A DNA stretch of 64,000 nucleotides from Ensifer sp. Root278 (GCF_001429285.1 NZ_LMJJ01000043.1:164184-228183), one strand, 5' to 3'; numbered from the stretch's first letter, positions 8,704 to 17,862 are shown. The notes: generated by a model not told the origin, from the letters alone. A program made the numbers and translations.

Positions 8704-9135
8704 ATGAGACCGTTCCACAAGAGTTCCCTTCTGGCTGGCCTTGCGACTATTGTGATCTTGGCCGCCGGCGGCGTTTCGGCCGAAACCCTGAAGTTCAAGG
8801 CGGACATGACGGGATCGGGTGAGGTGCCGCCGAACGAAAGCGCGGGCAAGGGCACAGGCGAGATCACCCTCGATACGACGACGAAGAAGGTGACCTGGAC
8901 GGTGACCGCCGATGGCCTGTCGGGGGATGCGACCGCCGCCCATTTCCACGGTCCGGCAGCCGCGGGCGAAAATGCCGATCCGGTCGTCGACATCTCGACC
9001 TCGATGAAATCTGGTTCTGCCGAGCTTACCGATCAGCAGCTCGCAGATCTGCAAGGCGGAAAGTGGTACCTCAACATCCACACGGCGAAATTCCCCGACG
9101 GCGAGATTCGCGGCCAGGTGGAGAAGGCACAGTAG
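8704..9135 (+). CDS. Secreted CHRD domain protein
   Basis: A 143-residue protein with a signal peptide (residues 1-26, cleavage near VSA-ET) and one CHRD domain. The domain shows its usual marks: MTGSGEVPPNESAGKGTGE, then AAHFHGPAAAGENADPVV, and the end block KWYLNIHTAKFPDGEIRGQV. CHRD domains occur in chordin and in many bacterial secreted proteins of unknown role; a metal or polymer binding function has been proposed but is not established. GGAGG lies seven bases before the ATG. The gene is convergent with the ABC permease gene and has no operon partner. Confidence 0.88.
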   Translation: MRPFHKSSLLAGLATIVILAAGGVSAETLKFKADMTGSGEVPPNESAGKGTGEITLDTTTKKVTWTVTADGLSGDATAAHFHGPAAAGENADPVVDISTSMKSGSAELTDQQLADLQGGKWYLNIHTAKFPDGEIRGQVEKAQ

Positions 9136-9149
9136 ACGCTGGCGGTCTT

Positions 9150-9965
9150 CTACTTCACTGCGCCATGGGCCAGTCCGCTGACCAGATAGCGCTGCATGAA
9201 CAGCGCGATCAGGTAGACCGGGGCGATGCCCGCGAGCGAGGCTGCGGCCATCTGGCCGAAATTCACCAGCCTGTCGCCCTGGAAAAGAGAAATGCCGACC
9301 GGCAGCGTTCGCGTGGCATCGGAGAAGGTGAAGGCCGAGGCGAAGAGGAACTCGTTGTAGGCGAGCACCGTGACGATGATGAAGGTCGCCACGATGCCGG
9401 GCGCAATGATCGGCACCACGATCTGCAGCAGAATGCGCAGCGGCCCCGCTCCGTCGATGGCGGCCGCCTGCTCGATCTCGAGCGGCATCCGGCGCAGGAA
9501 CGGTGTCAGCAGCCAGAAGGCGACGGGCACGTTGGCAAGCCCGTAGATCAGAACCAGGCCGGCGCGCGTGTCGAGCAGGCCGCTCGTCCTCAGCAGGAAG
9601 AACAGCGGGATGAGTGCGACGATCGGCGGCGCCATGTAGCTCGAGAGCGTCACGTCCGAAAGCCATTGGCCACCGATCTTCAACCGCAGGACCGCGTAGG
9701 CCGACGGCAGCGTGAGCGCGATGGTGAGCAGCCCCGCCAGCAGCGACACGGTTACGGAATTCACGATGAAGCCGATGACATTGGCCGCCTCGAAGGCCGC
9801 CGGCCAGTTGGCAAGGGTCGGCGCCGTCGGCCAGAACGAGCCGTTCAGCACGTCGTCCTTCGTCTTCAGGGAAACGGCGATCAGATAGAGGATGGGCAGG
9901 GCGAAAAAGCCGACGATCGGTGCCGTTGCCAGACCCAGCCAGAGATGGTGTCCGACGCGCCTCAT
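9150..9965 (-). CDS. ABC sugar transporter permease (MalG type)
   Basis: A 271-residue inner-membrane permease with six hydrophobic segments. The cytoplasmic EAA loop is visible as EQAAAIDGAGPLRILLQIVVP, which docks on the ATPase. It is the second permease of a carbohydrate-type ABC importer and starts inside the end of the first permease gene (4-base overlap). It is the last gene of the operon; no ATPase gene follows, as the next gene (CHRD) is convergent. Confidence 0.87.
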   Translation of the reverse strand: MRRVGHHLWLGLATAPIVGFFALPILYLIAVSLKTKDDVLNGSFWPTAPTLANWPAAFEAANVIGFIVNSVTVSLLAGLLTIALTLPSAYAVLRLKIGGQWLSDVTLSSYMAPPIVALIPLFFLLRTSGLLDTRAGLVLIYGLANVPVAFWLLTPFLRRMPLEIEQAAAIDGAGPLRILLQIVVPIIAPGIVATFIIVTVLAYNEFLFASAFTFSDATRTLPVGISLFQGDRLVNFGQMAAASLAGIAPVYLIALFMQRYLVSGLAHGAVK

Positions 9966-10903
9966 AGTTCGCGCCTTTCGAAACGCTGATGCAGGCGCAC
10001 GACCGGCAGCGTCGCCAGACCGATGACCAGCGCATAGACGATCGTCTCGGCGGCCGCCCGACCGACATCGAACTGCTCTATCGCCCGGCGATAGATGGAA
10101 AATCCTGCCGAGGTCGTCGCAAACCCCGGACCGCCGAAGGTGAGGATGTAGACCAGGTCGAACAGCTTGAACGAGAGGATCAGCTTCAGGAGGTAGATGG
10201 ACGAGAGCGGGGCGGCGACGAGCGGCAGCGTGATATGCCAGAAGCGCTGCCAGCCATTCGCGCCATCGACGAGCGCAGCCTCGCGCACACCCTCCGGGAT
10301 GGTCGAAAGCGCTGCGAAGCAGAGGATGACGATGAAGGGCGTCCATTGCCAGAGATCGGCGACGGCGATCGCCAACCAGGCCAATAGGGGGTGGCCGAGG
10401 AAAGAGATCGGCTGGGAGATCACGCCGTAGTTGATTAATGCGCCGTTCAAGAGCCCGCCTGCGGGCGCGAAGATCAGCTTCCAGGCGATCCCGACCATGA
10501 CGGGCGGCGTCATCAATGGCAGCAACACAAGGCTCATTAGGAAGCGGCCGCCTTTCAGCAGCGACGTGAAAAGCAGCGCGATCAGGAAACCCAGTGCGAG
10601 CTGCAGCAGCGACGTCGACAGCGCGTAGGCGACGCTTCTGCCGATTGCCGAAAGGAAGATCGGATCCTGAAGCGCCGTTGCGAAGTGCTTGACGCCGACG
10701 AAGCCGCGAAACGGTTTTCCAAGCGTGCTCTTGCTGAAGGCAAGCCCCAGCAGGAAGACTGTCGGGTAGAGCGTCGTGACGGCCAGTGCGAACACGACGG
10801 GAGCGATCCACAAGGCGCGGCCGAGACGCGCTGCAAGGATGCCTCGTCGCGCGGAATGGCGCTCGGCGCCCGGCTCGAGAGCGTCGAGGGTGAAGGCGGT
10901 CAT
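9962..10903 (-). CDS. ABC sugar transporter permease (MalF type)
   Basis: A 313-residue permease with six hydrophobic segments after a soluble N-terminus. The EAA motif reads REAALVDGANGWQRFWHITLP. It is the partner of the MalG-type permease and presumably of the Tat-exported binding protein upstream. The start overlaps the aldo/keto reductase stop by four bases, so the operon is translationally coupled. Sequence does not define the sugar. Confidence 0.87.
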   Translation of the reverse strand: MTAFTLDALEPGAERHSARRGILAARLGRALWIAPVVFALAVTTLYPTVFLLGLAFSKSTLGKPFRGFVGVKHFATALQDPIFLSAIGRSVAYALSTSLLQLALGFLIALLFTSLLKGGRFLMSLVLLPLMTPPVMVGIAWKLIFAPAGGLLNGALINYGVISQPISFLGHPLLAWLAIAVADLWQWTPFIVILCFAALSTIPEGVREAALVDGANGWQRFWHITLPLVAAPLSSIYLLKLILSFKLFDLVYILTFGGPGFATTSAGFSIYRRAIEQFDVGRAAAETIVYALVIGLATLPVVRLHQRFERREL

Positions 10904-11931
10904 GCCGCCTCTGCCAGAACCGGCCGCGTCGGCCCGCTGCCGGCCCGCGTGGCAACCAGCATGTCCTCGATGTCATCGAGGTCACCGGGCGTGAGCGCGA
11001 CGGTTGCCGCTTCGATCCAGCCGTCGATATGCGTTGGCTGACGTGCCCCAATGATCGCCCCGGTCACACCGGGCCAGGAGAGCGCCCAGGCGGCAGCGAT
11101 CGCGGCAATGGTCGTCTCGTGCCGCGCGGCGATGGGCCTCAGTCCCTCGGCGAAAGCGAGATTGCGGTGGAGCGCCTCGCCGGAAAATTCCTCGTCGCGC
11201 GACCGCCAGTCGTTCGTCGGAAGCGCCCGGGCGCGGGCCGGCGTGAAAGCGCCAGTAAGCAGGCCCGACTGCAGCGGACTATAGGCGATGACGCCGCTGC
11301 CATGCGCGCGCACCCAGGGCAGGTCGTTCTCGGCGAACCTGCGTTTGATCGCGGAAAAAGGTGGCTGCACCACGTCGACGGGAGCGACCGTGGCAGCGCG
11401 CTCCAGCAGTTCCCGGTCGTGGTTCGAAAGACCGATGGCCCGGACCTTGCCCTCTTTCTTGAGGTCGGCAAAGGTTGCCCAATAGTCTTCGACCGGTGTG
11501 CCGTCGTTGGTCGGCCAATGCATCTGGTAAAGGTCGATGACCTCGACGCCGAGCCGCTTCAGCGAAGCCTCCACCTCGCGGCGCAGCGATTTGGCATTGC
11601 CGATGCGGGCCGGAAGGGCGTTGCGATTGTCCGGATCCCATACCAGCCCGGCCTTGGTGAAGATCAGCGGGCGCTCGGATTTCGGCAACGTCGAGAGCGC
11701 TTCACGAACGATCGCCTCGGAATGACCGAGACCGTAGACCGGTGCCGTGTCGATCCAGTTGATGCCGCGCTCGACCGCATGACGGATAGCTGCAATGGAC
11801 TGGCTGTCGTCCTGGCTTCCCCAGCCCCATCCCCAATCGGGGCCGCCGATCGCCCAGGCGCCGAAGCCGACGGGAGTGATGTCGAAGCCGGTACGGCCGA
11901 GCCTGCGCTTCGGCAAGATTTCCGTGGTCAT
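10900..11931 (-). CDS. Aldo/keto reductase
   Basis: A 343-residue NADPH-dependent oxidoreductase of the AKR superfamily. Family marks are LGRTGFDITPVGFGAWAIGG at the N-terminus, INWIDTAPVYGLGHSE with the catalytic Asp and Tyr, the lysine in LIFTKAG, and the histidine in LYQMHWP. Its place between the binding protein and the permeases of a sugar ABC transporter suggests that it reduces or oxidises the imported sugar or polyol. That substrate link is inference from the operon. Confidence 0.87.
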   Translation of the reverse strand: MTTEILPKRRLGRTGFDITPVGFGAWAIGGPDWGWGWGSQDDSQSIAAIRHAVERGINWIDTAPVYGLGHSEAIVREALSTLPKSERPLIFTKAGLVWDPDNRNALPARIGNAKSLRREVEASLKRLGVEVIDLYQMHWPTNDGTPVEDYWATFADLKKEGKVRAIGLSNHDRELLERAATVAPVDVVQPPFSAIKRRFAENDLPWVRAHGSGVIAYSPLQSGLLTGAFTPARARALPTNDWRSRDEEFSGEALHRNLAFAEGLRPIAARHETTIAAIAAAWALSWPGVTGAIIGARQPTHIDGWIEAATVALTPGDLDDIEDMLVATRAGSGPTRPVLAEAA

Positions 11932-11996
11932 GATCTTTCACCTCTAAAGAGAAGAGGGGGCGCTGCCGGGAGGAAGCGAGCGCCCCCAGGGAGCAA

Positions 11997-13337
11997 TCAG
12001 CCGTTGGTCTCGATGATCTCGGTCCAGGCCTGGTGGGCATCGGCGATCGCCTGTTCTGCGCTCTTGGTGCCGGCCAGCGCCAGCGCCAGCTCGTCGGTCA
12101 GCGCGTTTTCGAGCTTCGGCGCATAGACGGCGGTCGGCCAGGCAAGGCTGTTTTCCAAGGCGCCGTCGTCGAGCAGCGGCTGCACGAGCGGCTGGAACGC
12201 CCTAAACTTCTCCGACTTCAGGCCCGACTGGCGGTCCGGGTCGATGCCGGATCCGGTCAGCGCCAGCAGCTGCTCGTGATAGTCCTTACTGGTGGCGAGC
12301 TTGATCAGGTCCCAGGCGACATTCTTGTTCTTGGATCCGCTGGTGATCGCAAAGCCGAAGCCGGCGTTGAAGGCGAGGCGCGGCGTCTTGTTGCTGCCGC
12401 CGGTCGGAATACGGGCCACGCCCCATTTGTCGACGATCTTCGAGCCCTTGGGATCCTGGGCGTAGCCGCCAAGATCGGTCCAGAAATCGATCTGCGCCGC
12501 CTTGCCGTTGAGAAAGGCGGGCAGGCCTTCCTCAAAGCGCGTTTCGAGCGGGGTCGGCAGCGCGTGGGGTGCGGAGGCGAGCAGCGACTTCAAGGCCTCG
12601 ACGGCCTCGGTGCTGTCAAGCGCGGAGGTGCCGTCCGGCTTCAGGAAGTTGCCGCCGAAGCCGGTCAGGCGGTTGGCATAGGTCGAGAGGATGATGACCG
12701 GGATCTTGGCGCCCAGGACGGCCGCGCCATAGATGCCGTTCTTCGATTCGGCCTCGGTGATCACCTTGGCGTTCTCGTTGTATTCGTCCCAGGTGGAGGG
12801 CGCCTTCAGGCCGTAACGGTCGAAGAGTTCGCGGTTGTAGAACAACAGGTGGCTGTCGCCGTCATAGGGCAGGCCATAGCGGCGGCCGTCGTGCAGCGTG
12901 TACTGGTCGTAGATGGTCTGGATGAAATCTTCCGGCTGGATCTCGACCTTGTCGCGCTCGATAAGGTCGGTCACGTCCTCGATCACGCCGTCCTCGGCAA
13001 GCTGACCCTTGTAGGTGTAGAAATAGTCGATGACGTCGAACTGGTTGGCGCCCGATTGCACGTCCAGCGTCGCCTTGACGCTGACCTGGTCATAAGGCAC
13101 CGCCGTGACGTTGACCTTGGCGCCGGTCAGCTTCTCGAAGTCCTCGGCAATCTTCTTGCCGGTGACGACATGCGGCTGGATGATCAGCAGATTGATCGTG
13201 CGCCCGGCGTACTTGTTGCCGGAAGCAAGGGCCGTCGACGAGGCAAGTGGGGCGATGAAGGGCAGGGTGCCCGCGGCGGCAAGCGATTTCAGCACGCTGC
13301 GGCGGCGATAGGCCTGGCCGAAAATGGAAATGGACAT
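11997..13337 (-). CDS. ABC transporter sugar-binding protein, Tat-exported
   Basis: A 446-residue periplasmic binding protein of the extracellular solute-binding family 1. The N-terminus has a twin-arginine signal (YRRRSVLKSLAAAG), implying export in folded form. Typical fold features follow: INLLIIQPHVVTGKKIAEDFEKLTG and FDVIDYFYTYKGQLAEDG near the N-terminus, then the hinge-region block YGLPYDGDSHLLFYNRELFDRYG. ATG 13335-13337 is preceded by GGAGG. It opens the operon binding protein - aldo/keto reductase - permease - permease. Ligand unknown; a monosaccharide or oligosaccharide is likely. Confidence 0.87.
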   Translation of the reverse strand: MSISIFGQAYRRRSVLKSLAAAGTLPFIAPLASSTALASGNKYAGRTINLLIIQPHVVTGKKIAEDFEKLTGAKVNVTAVPYDQVSVKATLDVQSGANQFDVIDYFYTYKGQLAEDGVIEDVTDLIERDKVEIQPEDFIQTIYDQYTLHDGRRYGLPYDGDSHLLFYNRELFDRYGLKAPSTWDEYNENAKVITEAESKNGIYGAAVLGAKIPVIILSTYANRLTGFGGNFLKPDGTSALDSTEAVEALKSLLASAPHALPTPLETRFEEGLPAFLNGKAAQIDFWTDLGGYAQDPKGSKIVDKWGVARIPTGGSNKTPRLAFNAGFGFAITSGSKNKNVAWDLIKLATSKDYHEQLLALTGSGIDPDRQSGLKSEKFRAFQPLVQPLLDDGALENSLAWPTAVYAPKLENALTDELALALAGTKSAEQAIADAHQAWTEIIETNG

Positions 13338-13500
13338 GGAATCCTCCGTCGAGATCTGAGTTCTGGCGGTCGGCGATGGCGTACGCCAATCCGTTGGCCG
13401 GCGGTCTGCGCCGTGCGACTTTGCTTCAGCATCATGGGGGAGAAGAGGATTCTGATACACAGATAATACATATATTTTATGGATTATATGAGAACGATTT
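13338..13500 (-). promoter_or_regulatory. AT-rich promoter region of the sugar ABC operon
   Basis: Upstream of the binding-protein gene the base composition drops sharply around 13455-13500. On the minus strand TATAAT and TATTAT hexamers are present, and CATATA (13469-13474) with TATATG (13485-13490) form a dyad that could be an operator. No regulator gene is adjacent. This marks the likely promoter; the exact start site cannot be given. Confidence 0.4.
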
Positions 13501-13650
13501 TCCTGCGGCGAGCCGCCGGTCGGGGTAGGAATTTCTCAGGCGACCCGATCGCCGCATGAATGCCGTTGGAGGCGGAAGACGCTCCCGTCGGCGCTGTTGC
13601 GGGAACGAGCCGCGCCAGACCGTAGAGACGGCAGAGGAAGCCGATTGGGC

Positions 13651-13757
13651 CTACTGCATGTTTCCTTTAATCGTAGCCGGTTAAAGGACAAAAACATGCA
13701 GCAAATCAAAGTGCTACAGCGACCTTTGCGCGTCTGATAAGACGCGCGGCGCTGTAG
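13651..13757. repeat. RIME-type palindromic intergenic repeat, copy 1
   Basis: A 107-base unit that recurs at 54255-54361 with the same length and about nine in ten bases identical. It has two palindromic parts: an outer stem CTGCATGTTT / AAACATGCAG enclosing CCTTTAATCG / CGGTTAAAGG, and a second GCGCGTCT-GATA-AGACGCGC hairpin enclosed by CTACAGCG / CGCTGTAG. Size and double-palindrome build match the rhizobial RIME elements described from Rhizobium and Sinorhizobium. It lies between the sugar ABC operon and a hypothetical gene. The rest of the gap 13338-13789 shows nothing else. Confidence 0.75.
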
Positions 13758-13789
13758 GCGCTCAGACGCTCAGGGCCCAATCGCTGTGG

Positions 13790-14167
13790 TCATACCTCGA
13801 AGACGTCCTCGAACGATTCCGGGAAGCTCTGGCGGGCAACCTTCTCGTTGATGATGAGCAACGCTTCATAGGACACGGGATCGAAATCCTTGTCGACCGG
13901 CAGCACCTCGCGTCCGAACAGGAGGTTCAGCCGGGCGGCATCGAGATTGCCGCGCTCGAAAGGTTCCGCACCGAAATGATGCCAGAGGGCGTGGAGGAAG
14001 GCCGCATCGATGCGGTGCGCCCCAGATCCCGGCCGGGCATGGCGAGGCAGCGCCTTGATCGGCGTTGCCCCCTTGGGATTGGCCCGACGGATGACGAACT
14101 GGATGCCCGTGCCCGGCATGGCGTAGGGAAAACCCCGATGTTTCGTCATATCAGCCAGCTTGGCCAT
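13790..14167 (-). CDS. Hypothetical protein downstream of yghU
   Basis: A 125-residue soluble protein that I do not recognise. It starts MAKLADMTKHRGFPYAMPG at an ATG preceded by AAGGAG and follows yghU by ten bases, so the two are probably co-transcribed. The composition is ordinary, with no signal peptide, membrane segment or cysteine pattern. The end DKDFDPVSYEALLIINEK followed by an acidic tail suggests a folded small domain. Its role may relate to YghU, but that is position only. Confidence 0.6.
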   Translation of the reverse strand: MAKLADMTKHRGFPYAMPGTGIQFVIRRANPKGATPIKALPRHARPGSGAHRIDAAFLHALWHHFGAEPFERGNLDAARLNLLFGREVLPVDKDFDPVSYEALLIINEKVARQSFPESFEDVFEV

Positions 14168-14177
14168 TCTGTTCTCC

Positions 14178-15092
14178 TTACGCGGTCTGCTTCTCGACGA
14201 TCTTGTCCTCAGTCTTCGTGTCGAAGTCGGAGGCGTCGTGACGCTCATGCAATTGCTCGGCCGGATCGCCGCTCAGCCGGTTGACCATGCGGCCGCGCTT
14301 GACCGCCGGGCGAGCGGCAATTTCGGCCGTCCAGCGCTGGACGTGCTCGTAGCTCTGAACCTCGAGGAAGGTGCCAGCGTCGCCATAGGCCTGGCCAAGT
14401 GCCAGGTTGCCATACCAGGGCCAGGTCGCCATGTCGGCGATGGTGTATTCGGAGCCGGCGAGGAACCGGTGGTTGGCAAGATGGCGGTCGAGCACATCGA
14501 GCTGGCGCTTCACTTCCATGGCGTAGCGGTCGATGGCGTATTTGATCTGCATCGGCGCATAGGCGTAGAAATGACCGAAGCCGCCGCCCAGGAACGGTGC
14601 CGAGCCCATCTGCCAGAACAGCCAGTTCAAGGTATCGGTGCGGGCGCGAAGCTCGCTCGGCAGGAAGGCGCCGAATTTCTCAGCGAGATAGGTGAGGATG
14701 GAGGCCGACTCGAAGACGCGGACCGGCTCGCCGCCGCCCTTCGGCTGATGGTCCGTCAGCGCCGGGATCTTGGAGTTGGGGTTGACGTCGACGAAGCCGG
14801 AACCGAACTGGTCGCCATCGCCGATCCGGATCGGCCAGGCGTCATATTCGGCGCCCGAATGGCCCGCCGCCAGAAGCTCTTCGAGCATGATCGTGACTTT
14901 CACGCCATTCGGAGTCGCGAGCGAATAAAGCTGCAGCGGGTGCTTGCCGACCGGCAGGTCCTTGTCGTGTGTCGGTCCGGCGATCGGGCGGTTGATGCTG
15001 GCAAACGCGCCGCCGTTGCCTTTGTCCCAGGTCCAGACCTTGGGAACTTGGTAGCCGGCAGGGAAATTGTCAGCGGGGGATTTTTCGGTCAT
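14178..15092 (-). CDS. yghU: Glutathione-dependent disulfide-bond oxidoreductase YghU
   Basis: A 304-residue glutathione transferase-like protein of the Nu class. It has the long N-terminal extension of the YghU/YfcG group (PAGYQVPKVWTWDKGNGGAFASIN), a thioredoxin-fold part starting HPLQLYSLATPNGVKVTIMLEEL with the ATPNG motif that binds glutathione, VNPNSKIPAL, and FESASILTYLAEKFG. The C-terminal helical domain carries WLFWQMGSAPFLGGGFGHF, which is typical of the group. The enzyme reduces disulfides with glutathione in the cytoplasm. It precedes a small hypothetical gene in what looks like a two-gene unit. Confidence 0.9.
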   Translation of the reverse strand: MTEKSPADNFPAGYQVPKVWTWDKGNGGAFASINRPIAGPTHDKDLPVGKHPLQLYSLATPNGVKVTIMLEELLAAGHSGAEYDAWPIRIGDGDQFGSGFVDVNPNSKIPALTDHQPKGGGEPVRVFESASILTYLAEKFGAFLPSELRARTDTLNWLFWQMGSAPFLGGGFGHFYAYAPMQIKYAIDRYAMEVKRQLDVLDRHLANHRFLAGSEYTIADMATWPWYGNLALGQAYGDAGTFLEVQSYEHVQRWTAEIAARPAVKRGRMVNRLSGDPAEQLHERHDASDFDTKTEDKIVEKQTA

Positions 15093-15334
15093 GAAATCTG
15101 TCCTTGTCGTCTAAAGGCATATCCAACGGGCAAGCAACGTCACAAAACATGCGATGTCGGCCAGCTGCTTCGCGCAGTTCTATACCGTCCTTTCGGTACC
15201 TGCCAGAAAAACGGTTTCTCTTCGTGCCCGCGCGCTAGCAAGCAAGTTTCGGAGACGTGCGACTTTTTCGACATGCGCATGTCCGCTTTGGCCAGCGGGA
15301 ACACCAGCGGCAGATCGCCCGCCGCGGTGCAGCA

Positions 15335-15808
15335 TCAACCGCGCCGTGCCGCCTCGATCGCGGCCACGTCGATTTTGCGCATGTCCATCATGGCCTCGAA
15401 TGCGCGCTTCGCCTCGCCGCCGCCGGCCGCCAGCGCTTCCATCAGGACCCCGGGCGTGATCTGCCAGGAGATCCCCCATTTGTCCTTGCACCAGCCGCAC
15501 GCGCTTTCCTCGCCGCCATTGTTGACGATGGCGTTCCAGTAGCGGTCGGTCTCTTCCTGATCGTCGGTGGCGATCTGGAACGAGAAGGCCTCGTTGTGCT
15601 TGAACATCGGCCCCCCGTTGAGGCCGAGACAGGCGACGCCCGCAACGGTGAACTCGACCGTCAACACATCGCCCTCCTTGCCGGACGGATAGTCGCCGGG
15701 CGCCCGGTGCACTGCGGTCAGACGGCTGTCCGGGAAGACCTCGGCGTAGAACCGCGCAGCGGCTTCGGCGTCCTTGTCATACCAGAGGCAGATCGTGTTC
15801 TTTGCCAT
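15335..15808 (-). CDS. VOC/PhnB-like family protein
   Basis: A 157-residue vicinal-oxygen-chelate fold protein of the PhnB-like group (often annotated 3-demethylubiquinone-9 methyltransferase domain). Visible blocks are ICLWYDKDAEAAARFYAEVF, LTVEFTVAGVACLGLNGGPMF, FSFQIATDDQEETDRYW and CGWCKDKWGISWQITPG. The family includes glyoxalase-like and resistance proteins, but the methyltransferase name is not supported by biochemistry for most members. ATG 15806-15808 follows AAAGGAA. No operon partner; the 293 bases before the divergent GST gene show nothing recognisable. Confidence 0.8.
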   Translation of the reverse strand: MAKNTICLWYDKDAEAAARFYAEVFPDSRLTAVHRAPGDYPSGKEGDVLTVEFTVAGVACLGLNGGPMFKHNEAFSFQIATDDQEETDRYWNAIVNNGGEESACGWCKDKWGISWQITPGVLMEALAAGGGEAKRAFEAMMDMRKIDVAAIEAARRG

Positions 15809-16101
15809 AGCCTTGTTCCTTTCGCGTTGAAGGCTTGCGGCCCTCTCCATGGGGTCTCATACGAAATAGGTAGCAGCCCGGTTATCTCCAGCCCGAAAGT
15901 GCTAGTGCGCTTTGCTGAGCGCAGATGATGACGACGCCACCGCTTGCGGCTTCTACGCGTCGGTTCGATCGCGTACGATCTGATTTCCGTTCGTCGCAAG
16001 ATCAATCGTCTACATATGTGAACGATAAGTCTATTTTCGGCAGTCTACAGAGGTAGCGTCCACGCGAATATATCCATGGCATCAACCATGGAGAAACCGA
16101 C

Positions 16102-16839
16102 ATGCACACTATCGCTGAACCGATCTTCACCGCGGGCTTTCCGCTCGGCAGTTCCGCCGGACTGGTCACCGCGTTTGAATGGCTCGGCCAACCCTACCGC
16201 CTCACCCGCGTCGACATGCTCGGTGAAATGCGCACCGAGGCCTATCAGCGGCTGAACGGCCGGGTCGAAACGCCCGTGTTGGTCACCGACGAAGGGCGTG
16301 TCCATACGGAAACGATGGCGATCGCGCTGTGGCTCGAGGGGCGGGACCATGAGCGCCGCATCAGCTTCGCGCCCGGAACCTACGAAGCCGACCGGATGCA
16401 TCAGTTCATCGCTTTCCTCAACACCGGCTTCACCGGTGCCTTCTTCCCGATGTGGGTGGCGCTGGAGGCGGAAGAGGCTACGGAAGAATATCGCCAAACG
16501 CTCCGCGTCTTCGGCCGTGAGTTTGTCGCTAAGCGCCATGCGCAGCTCGAGGCGATGATGGGGGACAGCGACTACCTGCTGGGCGGCCGGCCGACACTGG
16601 CCGATGCGGTTTTCGTCGGCGTCGCCCGCTGGGTGGATTTTCACGAGGCGATCGAGCCCGAGGACTATGAACGGAACTACCCGCGCATCCATGCGCTGCG
16701 CAAACGCATCGAGGCTGATCCCGCATTCCGCTTCGCATTGGCGATCGAAGACGGCGAACCTGCCGCCGGCAACGGTTCGATGAAAGGTCTCGTTCCGCTT
16801 GAGGACGTGTTGCGTTTGACGGGCGCGATTGCGGTCTGA
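16102..16839 (+). CDS. Glutathione S-transferase family protein
   Basis: A 245-residue cytosolic GST. The thioredoxin-fold half (residues 8-85) contains SSAGLVTAFEWLGQPYRLTRVD and the glutathione-binding cis-proline/SNAIL-type region VETPVLVTDEGRVHTETMAIA. The helical half has the N-capping motif LLGGRPTLADAVFVGVARW. It probably conjugates or reduces electrophiles; substrate unknown. GGAGAAACC precedes the ATG. It is convergent with the alpha/beta hydrolase gene. Confidence 0.83.
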   Translation: MHTIAEPIFTAGFPLGSSAGLVTAFEWLGQPYRLTRVDMLGEMRTEAYQRLNGRVETPVLVTDEGRVHTETMAIALWLEGRDHERRISFAPGTYEADRMHQFIAFLNTGFTGAFFPMWVALEAEEATEEYRQTLRVFGREFVAKRHAQLEAMMGDSDYLLGGRPTLADAVFVGVARWVDFHEAIEPEDYERNYPRIHALRKRIEADPAFRFALAIEDGEPAAGNGSMKGLVPLEDVLRLTGAIAV

Positions 16840-16890
16840 GCCGCCGGAGTGTTGCGCGCCGATGGTCGCGGCGCGCGACCTGCCACGCTG

Positions 16891-17862
16891 TCAGAGGCGC
16901 CGCGCGAAATCGATGATCGCGTCGCTCACGAGGTCCGGACGCTCCTGCGGGAGCCAATGTCCGCTGCCGGGCACGACGATCTTGCCCTTGAGTTGGGGGA
17001 CGAGGCCGGGCATTGCATCGATGATATCGAGCATCCCCGGTATGCTGAGCCCGGTGTCCCGCTCGCCGATCATGAACAGGGCCGGTACATCGACCATGAC
17101 GCCGGCGAGCGCCGCTTGCAGTTGCCAGTTGCGATCCAGGTTGCGGTAGTAGTTCAGGCCACCGCGAAAACCGGAGCGAGCGAAAGCCGCCGCATAGGCG
17201 TCGAGGTCGGCAGCGGTCAGCCAGTCCGGCATTTGCTGCGGATCGGGAAGGGCTGCGAGCAGCCCGTCGCGCCGCGAGACCATTCCGAACGGATTTGGCG
17301 TCTGGTCTCCGGCTTGCCGCGGGCCGGCCTCTCCCGAAGCCGCGAAGAGGATTTTCCGCAGCGCCTGTCGAATGTCCCGCTCCAGTTTTTCCTCGGCGAT
17401 GCCGGGTTCCTGGAAGTAGAGTGTGTAGAGTTGTGCCTCATCGGTCTGCGGGAAGATGCGGGTTGGCGGCACGGGTGGCTGGGCCATCATCGGAACGCTG
17501 ATCGCGACCACGCCGCGGAAGCGGTCGGGCCGCATCTGCGCCGCCTGCCACGCGACCGTCGCGCCCCAGTCGTTGCCGACGATGAGGGCGGTCTCTGCGC
17601 CGAGGGCGTCCAAGAGCGCGACCATATCCCCGACAAGGTGAAACAGGGTGTATTCGTCGATCGCCGAGGGGCATTCCGTATGCCCATATCCGCGCATGTC
17701 CGGCGCCACCGCACGAAATCCGGCCTTGGCCAGCGCCGCGATTTGATGACGCCAGGCGTGGGCCGTTTCCGGAAAGCCGTGGCAGAAGAGGACAAGTGGC
17801 CCTTCTCCCTGTTCGACGACATTCATCCGGATCGTTCTCGTCTCGATGGTGCGAGCAGGCAT
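16891..17862 (-). CDS. Alpha/beta hydrolase, epoxide-hydrolase type
   Basis: A 323-residue alpha/beta-hydrolase. The oxyanion motif is CHGFPETAHAWRHQI, the nucleophile elbow is IVGNDWGATVAWQ (Asp nucleophile), and the histidine is in VPGSGHWLPQE near the C-terminus, as in soluble epoxide hydrolases and haloalkane dehalogenases. The start at 17862 has a strong GGAAGGA site; an in-frame ATG at 17967 would add a stretch resembling a signal peptide (MRRRTMLACLLAAAWPCSA), so a secreted form is possible. It is divergent from an Rrf2-type regulator that probably controls it. Confidence 0.8.
   Translation of the reverse strand: MPARTIETRTIRMNVVEQGEGPLVLFCHGFPETAHAWRHQIAALAKAGFRAVAPDMRGYGHTECPSAIDEYTLFHLVGDMVALLDALGAETALIVGNDWGATVAWQAAQMRPDRFRGVVAISVPMMAQPPVPPTRIFPQTDEAQLYTLYFQEPGIAEEKLERDIRQALRKILFAASGEAGPRQAGDQTPNPFGMVSRRDGLLAALPDPQQMPDWLTAADLDAYAAAFARSGFRGGLNYYRNLDRNWQLQAALAGVMVDVPALFMIGERDTGLSIPGMLDIIDAMPGLVPQLKGKIVVPGSGHWLPQERPDLVSDAIIDFARRL

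Noticed and set aside
13651-13757. The 107-base repeat as a CRISPR or attachment site.
   Set aside because: There are only two copies 40 kb apart, each with internal palindromes and no spacers or integrase; a RIME-type element explains it better.
16072-16092. Repeated CCATGG before the GST gene.
   Set aside because: Two 6-base palindromes six bases apart are expected by chance around a start codon region; no further symmetry.
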